Positions 58,336 through 64,000 of a DNA stretch of 64,000 nucleotides are shown here, piece by piece. Every line of letters starts with the position of its first letter. Within the stretch, counting starts at the first letter, position 1. The notes under the pieces are model-generated. The model was not told the DNA's origin. It worked only from the letters and a program-made list of their open reading frames with translations, and made no database searches. Source of the DNA: an uncultured Lachnospiraceae bacterium (GTDB lineage: Bacteria > Bacillota > Clostridia > Lachnospirales > Lachnospiraceae); assembly GCA_902762905.1 (NCBI GenBank), contig CACWQE010000002.1:24394-88393 (forward strand), given 5' to 3'. The position numbers and the translations under genes are program-made.

Positions 58336-61320
58336 AATTTTGATGGAACCGTAAAAATTGATACAAAAATAGATCATGGTGGTGTTCTGAAGGGGTTTCA
58401 GAAGATGTCTTCACAATCGAAGAAGTTAACAAATGATATCAGCGAAACCACACAACAGATTGATAAGTTGCAAAAGGAACTCAATGAGTTACAGAATGCA
58501 CCGTTGGAGAGTACAGCAATCAATAATATGTCCTCACAGTGCGACACGTTGGATAAGAAGCTGCTCGACCTGTTAAACAAGAGAGAACAGTTAGAGATGA
58601 GTACGGCTAATACTATGGGTGGAATTGGCTCGGCAGCTATTCCCAATCAGGCAGCCCTAGATTCTCTCATGGAGAATAATAAAGAGTGGCAGAAGATCAC
58701 TGCAGAGATCAATAAGACGGATGCGGCACTTACCAAATATGAGAAGAAGTTAGAACAGGCAAAAGCTACCGAGCAGAAGAAGAGAGATACTGCTATCGAC
58801 AAGAAATCAACTGCCATCGAGAAAGCCACAAATAAGTTAGATGTGTACAAGACGAAACTCGCCGAGGTACAGGAGAAAGAGAGTGGTATCGGTAAGAAGC
58901 TCGATAGTATATCCAACCTTGCAAAGAAAGGCTTTGCCAATATGACAAAGTCCGGCAATAAGAGTAACGGTATGCTTGATAAGCTGAATGGATCTGTATC
59001 ACGGTTCACTAAGCGTATCTGGGGCGTGCTTTCAAGCGCATTGGTATTTACGGTGCTATCGAAAGCTTTTACCTCTTTGAGAGAGAAGATAGCCGCTACA
59101 ACGAAGCAGAATGCACAGTTTAGTGCAAGTATGGCGGTCATACGAGGGAATGCAAGTTCTGCGTTTAATACGCTGATCACGGCGGCAATGCCAGCACTCA
59201 ATTCGCTTATGTCGGTGATAGCCAAAGCGACAACCTATCTGAATACATTTATATCCTTATTATTTGGTAAGACAGTAAAGAGTGCAAATGCGGCGGCATC
59301 TGCTACTAACGGACAGGCTGCAGCATTAGATAAAGCGGGTAAGGCTGCAAAGAAAGCAAGCGAATATCTGAATGCATATGATGAGATGAATGTGCAGACA
59401 TCCGAGAATGATTCTTCCGGTGGTGGAAGTGGCGGCGGTTCTAATCTGACTTACACCGAGGATGCCGATGTGGAAGGTCAGGTATCAAAGTATCTTGACC
59501 GTATCAAGAAAGCATGGGAAAAGGCTGACTTCACGGAATTTGGTACTATGCTCGGCAATAAGATCAATGGTGTGTTAGAGAACATTGATTGGAGCGGCAT
59601 CCAGACCGGTGCTACAAAGTTAGGAAAGTCACTTGCTACATTCCTTAACGGATTCTTCGAGACTCCGGGATTATTCACCAATATAGGCACTACAATAGCC
59701 AATGCGCTGAATACAGTGATCAATGCGTCTCTTGGATTTGCAGAGAATTTCCATTTTGATTCTGCTGGTAAAGCGGTAGCAGATGCTATCAATGGATTCT
59801 TTAAGACTTTTGATGCGACAGGATTAGCGCAGAGTATTCATGTATGGATTCAAGGTGCGTTGACATTTGTATCTACATTACTTAAAAATACTGATTTCAC
59901 TCAGATTGGTAATAAGATCGGGCAATTTCTAGGGAATCTGGATCTGGAGGACTTCTTAGATGATATTGCGTCCATTGTATGGGAAGCTATTAAAGGCGGA
60001 TTTGATCTGCTAAAGGGTATGTTCCAAGAAGCACCATTGGAAACGGCATTGATAACAGCATTTGGCATATTGAAGTTCACAGGCCTTGGATCAAGCATTG
60101 CTAGCAAAATTGGAAAATCAATTACCGATCATTTAATGGATGCAGGATCTGCAGCATGGTCGGGTTTGTCTAGTGTGGGTTCTACAATATACACTGCTCT
60201 AGGCAAGGCTTGTGCTAGTGCGACAAGTGCCGTTGCTACATTGGCAAGTAAGATTGCGGGTGGAATTACAACAGCAATCGGTAATGTTGGTACATTCTTG
60301 ACAACAGATATTGCTACTGTATTCTCCGGTGGTGCAGCGTCCATTGCAGCGGGATTATTTGCAGCCATTGGAGCAGCAATCGCTGGTTGGAAGATCGGAC
60401 AGTTAATTTATGACAAATTCTCGGAGCAGATAGATGATATTGTATTCAAGGTATGCGATTTCTTTACCCAGACGATTCCACAGGCTCTTAGTAATGCCGG
60501 AAATGCGGTGGTAGACTTTGCTGTAAACGTTAAGGGTAGTATTGATGAGAAAGCACAGGAGATTAAGATTTGGTTTGCCAATAAGACAGACGAAGCCAAA
60601 TCACTGATTGCCACAGCAAAAGCAAAAGTGGAAGGTCGGTTTGATGAGCTTAAGAATTATTTTGCTGACAAGGCAGATAAGGTCAAGAATTTCATTGCAA
60701 ATGCTACTACAAAAGGCAAGGATGCAATTGATAAGATTAGTGCATCATGGAGTACATTGTCAGCACTCACTAAGAAGATTGGTTTAAAGGCTACTGCAAA
60801 GGCAGCCGGTAAAGCGGCTATTGATTCTATCAAGAAATCATGGGATAAGTTGCTTAGTTCTAAACAAGTTCAGACATTGAAAGTAGCGTTCCAGGATAAC
60901 TTCACCAGACCATTAAAGACTGCATGGAACGGTATTGCAAAGGTGCTGAATAGTGGTTTAGATAAGATTAACGAATGGTTGCCAAGCAACTTGAAGTTTA
61001 GTGGAAGAATTCATCAGTTTGCAACAGGTGGTTTCCCAGACATGGGGCAGTTGTTCATTGCCCGTGAGCGTGGAGCCGAGATGGTCGGTAATATTGGCGG
61101 TAAGACAGCAGTAGCAAATAATGATCAGATTACAACTGCTATTGCGGCAGCCGTAGGACCTGCGGTGTATGATGCCATGATGAGTGCTATGGCGAATGGT
61201 GATAGCGGACAGATCAACCTTAACTTAGAGCTTGGCGGTCAGAAGATTACAGACTATGTAATCCAGGATGTAAAGAATCGAACATTTGCGAGCGGTGGCA
61301 GAAATCCGATACTTGTATAA
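58330..61320 (+). CDS. Tail tape measure protein
   Basis: 996 residues. An N-terminal coiled coil (about 30-200), a hydrophobic middle with several membrane-like segments (about 225-320 and 575-700, GAASIAAGLFAAIGAAIAGWKIG), Ala/Lys-rich repeats and the C-terminal FATGGFPDMGQLFIARERGAEMVGNIGGKTAVANNDQI motif common in tape measures. It sets tail length and helps form the DNA channel. Its start codon is inside a hairpin. Confidence 0.93.
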   Translation: MANFDGTVKIDTKIDHGGVLKGFQKMSSQSKKLTNDISETTQQIDKLQKELNELQNAPLESTAINNMSSQCDTLDKKLLDLLNKREQLEMSTANTMGGIGSAAIPNQAALDSLMENNKEWQKITAEINKTDAALTKYEKKLEQAKATEQKKRDTAIDKKSTAIEKATNKLDVYKTKLAEVQEKESGIGKKLDSISNLAKKGFANMTKSGNKSNGMLDKLNGSVSRFTKRIWGVLSSALVFTVLSKAFTSLREKIAATTKQNAQFSASMAVIRGNASSAFNTLITAAMPALNSLMSVIAKATTYLNTFISLLFGKTVKSANAAASATNGQAAALDKAGKAAKKASEYLNAYDEMNVQTSENDSSGGGSGGGSNLTYTEDADVEGQVSKYLDRIKKAWEKADFTEFGTMLGNKINGVLENIDWSGIQTGATKLGKSLATFLNGFFETPGLFTNIGTTIANALNTVINASLGFAENFHFDSAGKAVADAINGFFKTFDATGLAQSIHVWIQGALTFVSTLLKNTDFTQIGNKIGQFLGNLDLEDFLDDIASIVWEAIKGGFDLLKGMFQEAPLETALITAFGILKFTGLGSSIASKIGKSITDHLMDAGSAAWSGLSSVGSTIYTALGKACASATSAVATLASKIAGGITTAIGNVGTFLTTDIATVFSGGAASIAAGLFAAIGAAIAGWKIGQLIYDKFSEQIDDIVFKVCDFFTQTIPQALSNAGNAVVDFAVNVKGSIDEKAQEIKIWFANKTDEAKSLIATAKAKVEGRFDELKNYFADKADKVKNFIANATTKGKDAIDKISASWSTLSALTKKIGLKATAKAAGKAAIDSIKKSWDKLLSSKQVQTLKVAFQDNFTRPLKTAWNGIAKVLNSGLDKINEWLPSNLKFSGRIHQFATGGFPDMGQLFIARERGAEMVGNIGGKTAVANNDQITTAIAAAVGPAVYDAMMSAMANGDSGQINLNLELGGQKITDYVIQDVKNRTFASGGRNPILV

Positions 61321-61400
61321 CTCTTAAATATGAGGTATAATGCAGGTAGAGCCGAGAGCCAAGTACATTTAATTATTATTAGATGTGCTTGGTTCTTTTT
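61313..61400 (+). promoter_or_regulatory. Promoter followed by terminator before the distal-tail genes (AGAGCC element B)
   Basis: TTGTAT (61313-61318), 17 bp, TATAAT (61336-61341). AGAGCC-G-AGAGCC follows (61348-61360). GAGCCAAGTACAT then pairs with ATGTGCTTGGTTC (to 61395), followed by TTTTT. Layout and motif are the same as at 47080-47183. Confidence 0.6.
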
Positions 61401-61423
61401 GTGTTTATGAGGAGAAATTAGAG

Positions 61424-61804
61424 ATGAATATATCAACAGATGTGCTGTATCTGGATGGTGTCAGAGTAGCCACTCCCAAAGAAGGTGGTATTTCTTTAGG
61501 TAGATATAAGACATGGTCGGAGAACTCAGGACGAACAGATGAGGGCAAAGCAATTGGAACAATTAAATATATTAAGACCAAGCTTGAAATATCCTGGGAT
61601 ACTTTGACATCTGCTGACATTATCAAGATAGACAATATTGTAAGTAATAAGTCAAAACCTTTTGTGAGTGTTAAGTTCAGAGGTTTGGATGGAGAGTTCA
61701 AGACTATAACGGCATATTTTGGTGATTCGGTTATTCCGATTACCAGATATAAGAATGGAAAGCCTGTTATATCAGGGTATAAGTTAAGCACAATAGAACA
61801 GTAG
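61424..61804 (+). CDS. Distal-tail-type protein, unknown
   Basis: 126 residues from ATG 61424 (GAGGAG upstream). NISTDVLYLDGVRVATPKEGGISLGRYKTWSENSGRT is typical of small beta-rich proteins placed right after phage tape measures. It probably belongs to the tail tip; its exact role is unknown. Confidence 0.6.
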   Translation: MNISTDVLYLDGVRVATPKEGGISLGRYKTWSENSGRTDEGKAIGTIKYIKTKLEISWDTLTSADIIKIDNIVSNKSKPFVSVKFRGLDGEFKTITAYFGDSVIPITRYKNGKPVISGYKLSTIEQ

Positions 61805-61811
61805 GTGAAGT

Positions 61812-63707
61812 ATGAGAGCGTATAACGATGAGTTAATTGAACAGGCATTGTCATACGGATCCTGTCAGTATTCGATTGAACTGTATAAGAATGACGTGTT
61901 GTTAGATATTGATCACGACAAAGTCAAAGTATATTTTATTGGTTCTAAGATACCGGTAGGATGTGTGACACGGCATTATATGACATTTACAACTTCATAC
62001 GGAGATATTGCTAAAGACGATAAGATCACACTGAAATTGGAAGCATATGGAACAACGCTGACGATTGGCGAGTTTTATGTGACAGATTTCGATAAGAGAA
62101 CCGATACCAAGTCATACACAGCATATAGCTCTAAAGTTGAGCTGAGTGTAGTGTTGGATGAAATGGTGTCCGAAAATGAAGCAGAGACAATTGATGATAT
62201 CGTGAATTATTATCTGGAGAAGAATGGAATATCATTTCAGAGTTCCTTTACTCCAGCTAATATGAAGTTCTATGTGACAAGTATTGCGGGTATCACTTTG
62301 TTGGATCTCTTGTCAGACTATGGCAAGGTTCACATGTGTAATTTTATTCAAGAGGGCAACACCTTAAAGGCAGTAACATTAGGTGGCAATCATTCGGAAG
62401 TTACTTATGATAAGTCAGAGGTTGTCTATAATAACAATTTTGCAGAGTATTCAGAGGAGAAGACGCTTGATTATGTCAATATCAAATATACGGAATTCTT
62501 CTATGAAGAGGATGAAAAGACTTATGTATGCCAGGAAGCCAACATCATGGCGAAACGGAATGATTCACCTGTGGATGGTATTGATATAGATTTTGCACTG
62601 ATACCGTATTCAAAGACGGATGTCAGTAATCTTGCTGCAAGATATGCTAAGTCTATGGTGGATAATCCGTATAATCTCAATGATTATACAGTGAAGTTTC
62701 TTGGAGATCCACGACCAGAAGTTGGAGATGTTGTCAATGTGAAATGCGGTGATGTAATTAAACCGATTCGAGCTGGAAAGATAGAGTGGAATTGGGATGG
62801 CGCATTGACCTGTACAGCATCTACCGGACCGGATAATGCAAGCACAGGAAAGGGTGTTTCACTACAGCAGATGGAGAATACATTGCGTAGGGTGTCAACA
62901 GATCTTCTGACAGTGAAATACAATGCTGTGTATACCAATGAACTGTATGCCAAAGTCGCACAGGTCGGCTTCTTAACTGCAGAAGAGTTTAATGTGGCAT
63001 CCGAGAAGATAGAGGAATCCCTTACACAGATCAAGAAACAATTGAACAATGAGTTGGAAGCTTACATTGGTGATCCTAGACCGACTGCTACCAACTATCC
63101 GGCTAATGAATGGACGGAAGAGCAAAAAGTACAAAATGTCGGCGCCAAGTATTACTGCTCTGACGGTACATCATGGCAGTGGATGTATGATGAACTATCA
63201 CATAGTGATTGTGCGATATCGCACAGTGGCAATACGTTGACACATTATTATTGGATGCAGTTATCAGATTCAGCAGTAGGAGAAGCTCTAGCCAATGCAA
63301 ATGACGCATTGAAGCAGATCGGGGATCTGTCAACCAAGCTGATCCGTGACTATTACACCAAGACTGAGACAGATGCTAGTTTCAAGGCAACCAATGAAGG
63401 GGTTGAATCCTTGGCAAAGCGGACGGAGACGGCAGAAGCTAATATTGAATCAATAGATGGCAGATTTGCCAATTATATTGATACTAAGACTTATGAATCC
63501 GGTTTGACACAGACCGCAGAAGGATTCAAACAATATGCCGAGAAGAATTACACCACCAAGACAGAATTCGGCAATATGAAGATTGGCGGTGAGAATCTCA
63601 TTTTGAATAGCCTGAACTTCATGGGACTATCGCATTTTATCTACAGTTACAAGTTGGCGCACAATAGCGTCCAACTTACACATAAATCAATCAATTTAGT
63701 ACATTAG
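61812..63707 (+). CDS. Tail-tip / phage receptor-binding platform protein
   Basis: 631 residues. The first 340 show the gp27/Dit-Tal-like tail-hub pattern (LEAYGTTLTIGEFYVTDFDKRTDTKSYTAYSSKVELSVVLDEMV...VDNPYNLNDYTVKFLGDPRPEVGDVVNVKCGD). Helical linkers and repeated TETDASFKATNEGVESLAKRTETAEANI segments follow. The chain stops soon after GGENLILNS, a module that usually opens a longer carbohydrate-binding domain, and the last 30 residues look unrelated, so the C-terminus may be truncated or frameshifted. Confidence 0.8.
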   Translation: MRAYNDELIEQALSYGSCQYSIELYKNDVLLDIDHDKVKVYFIGSKIPVGCVTRHYMTFTTSYGDIAKDDKITLKLEAYGTTLTIGEFYVTDFDKRTDTKSYTAYSSKVELSVVLDEMVSENEAETIDDIVNYYLEKNGISFQSSFTPANMKFYVTSIAGITLLDLLSDYGKVHMCNFIQEGNTLKAVTLGGNHSEVTYDKSEVVYNNNFAEYSEEKTLDYVNIKYTEFFYEEDEKTYVCQEANIMAKRNDSPVDGIDIDFALIPYSKTDVSNLAARYAKSMVDNPYNLNDYTVKFLGDPRPEVGDVVNVKCGDVIKPIRAGKIEWNWDGALTCTASTGPDNASTGKGVSLQQMENTLRRVSTDLLTVKYNAVYTNELYAKVAQVGFLTAEEFNVASEKIEESLTQIKKQLNNELEAYIGDPRPTATNYPANEWTEEQKVQNVGAKYYCSDGTSWQWMYDELSHSDCAISHSGNTLTHYYWMQLSDSAVGEALANANDALKQIGDLSTKLIRDYYTKTETDASFKATNEGVESLAKRTETAEANIESIDGRFANYIDTKTYESGLTQTAEGFKQYAEKNYTTKTEFGNMKIGGENLILNSLNFMGLSHFIYSYKLAHNSVQLTHKSINLVH

Positions 63708-63717
63708 GAGGTAGATT

Positions 63718-64000
63718 ATGGCACAGGAAATAACAACGTATGATGAGGTAAGTACAATCGACAAAAATACCAAGCTGCTACTCACTAAGGACGGCGGTCT
63801 GGGGCAGAAGAGCATTGAGGAAGTAGGAAATGTGATCAATGGAACCGGTGATATTTCCGGGATCGGGGATGGCACGGTGAAGGGTGCAATCAGAGGATTA
63901 AATGATGAGATGGCAAATGCAATAATATCTAAAGATGTTGTACTTACTGCTCCAGAAATGTTTAGTCAACATAGAATAAGCGAATTATTGGGTATTAATA
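63718..64000 (+). CDS. Tail/baseplate protein, cut by the window edge
   Basis: 94 residues are visible (MAQEITTYDEVSTIDKNTKLLLTKDGGLGQKSIEEVGNVING...), with AGGAGGTAGATT before the ATG. Such N-termini are found in phage tail-fibre or baseplate proteins that carry host-binding domains further on. The frame is open at 64000. Confidence 0.6.
   Translation, partial: MAQEITTYDEVSTIDKNTKLLLTKDGGLGQKSIEEVGNVINGTGDISGIGDGTVKGAIRGLNDEMANAIISKDVVLTAPEMFSQHRISELLGIN

Larger units (their letters stand above)
26111..64000. mobile_element. Siphovirus-type prophage (right end outside window)
   Basis: Contiguous phage modules: recombinase, lysogeny, early replication, DNA modification, late switch, terminase, portal, capsid, head-tail joining, tail tube, tape measure and distal tail. 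Gene order from terminase to tape measure follows SPP1-like siphoviruses. Lysis genes and attR are not in the window. Structural genes are intact; two early genes carry single in-frame stops. Confidence 0.93.

Noticed and set aside
26111..64000. CRISPR arrays, insertion sequences or a reverse transcriptase (DGR/retron)
   Set aside because: No regularly spaced repeats, transposase or RT motifs were seen on either strand.

Overview
The window looks like a chromosome segment of a low-GC Gram-positive anaerobe, most likely a gut member of the Lachnospiraceae. This rests on AGGAGG-type ribosome binding sites, the infC-rpmI-rplT order, a fused permease/binding-protein polyamine transporter, VKTGD-type sorted surface proteins with SpaA and BIG2 domains, and a CotJC-like manganese catalase. 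The genus is an inference.

Region 1 (1-3.2 kb): the translation operon infC-rpmI-rplT, with infC apparently starting at ATT, then tRNA-Leu(AAG). A small integrated element follows the tRNA: a tyrosine integrase pointing at the tRNA, a structured leader, and a type I toxin-antitoxin locus (28-aa membrane toxin with a convergent antisense RNA). Region 2 (3.2-26 kb): host genes. They include a 1953-codon surface ORF that appears to be two pre-proteins fused by loss of a stop codon, an OPT transporter with PqqD-like and MecA-like neighbours, a chemoreceptor, a HAD hydrolase, uracil-DNA glycosylase, an acyltransferase/SGNH protein, a histidine phosphatase, the potA-potB-potCD operon with its XRE-cupin regulator, and a hybrid sensor kinase behind a strongly structured leader RNA. 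Region 3 (26.1 kb to the right edge): a siphovirus-type prophage inserted in a CotJC-like gene. Its 3' half remains at 25.6-26.1 kb and its 5' half should lie beyond the right edge.

The prophage has a leftward lysogeny module (serine recombinase, NYN protein, secreted protein, HExxH protein, XRE repressor) and a divergent operator region. The early module follows (ERF annealing protein, DUF1064 nuclease, replication initiator, DnaC-like loader), then DNA-modification genes (helicase-methyltransferase fusion, PP-loop sulfotransfer-like protein, C5-cytosine methyltransferase), a late switch region, and packaging, head and tail genes in SPP1-like order. The right edge cuts a tail/baseplate gene.

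The most unusual signals are: (a) a covarying leader with an overlapping antisense unit shared by two unrelated integrases; (b) a SOS-box-controlled reverse gene inside the early operon, opposite a repressor that lacks a self-cleaving domain; (c) a minor capsid protein carrying a JAMM-like C-terminal domain, overlapped by a 43-aa acidic ORF; (d) tandem AGAGCC motifs at the base of four hairpins in the late operon, one burying the tape-measure start codon; (e) a tRNA-like RNA without a normal D arm; (f) two phage genes each broken by a single in-frame stop; (g) the interruption of a spore-coat-type gene.
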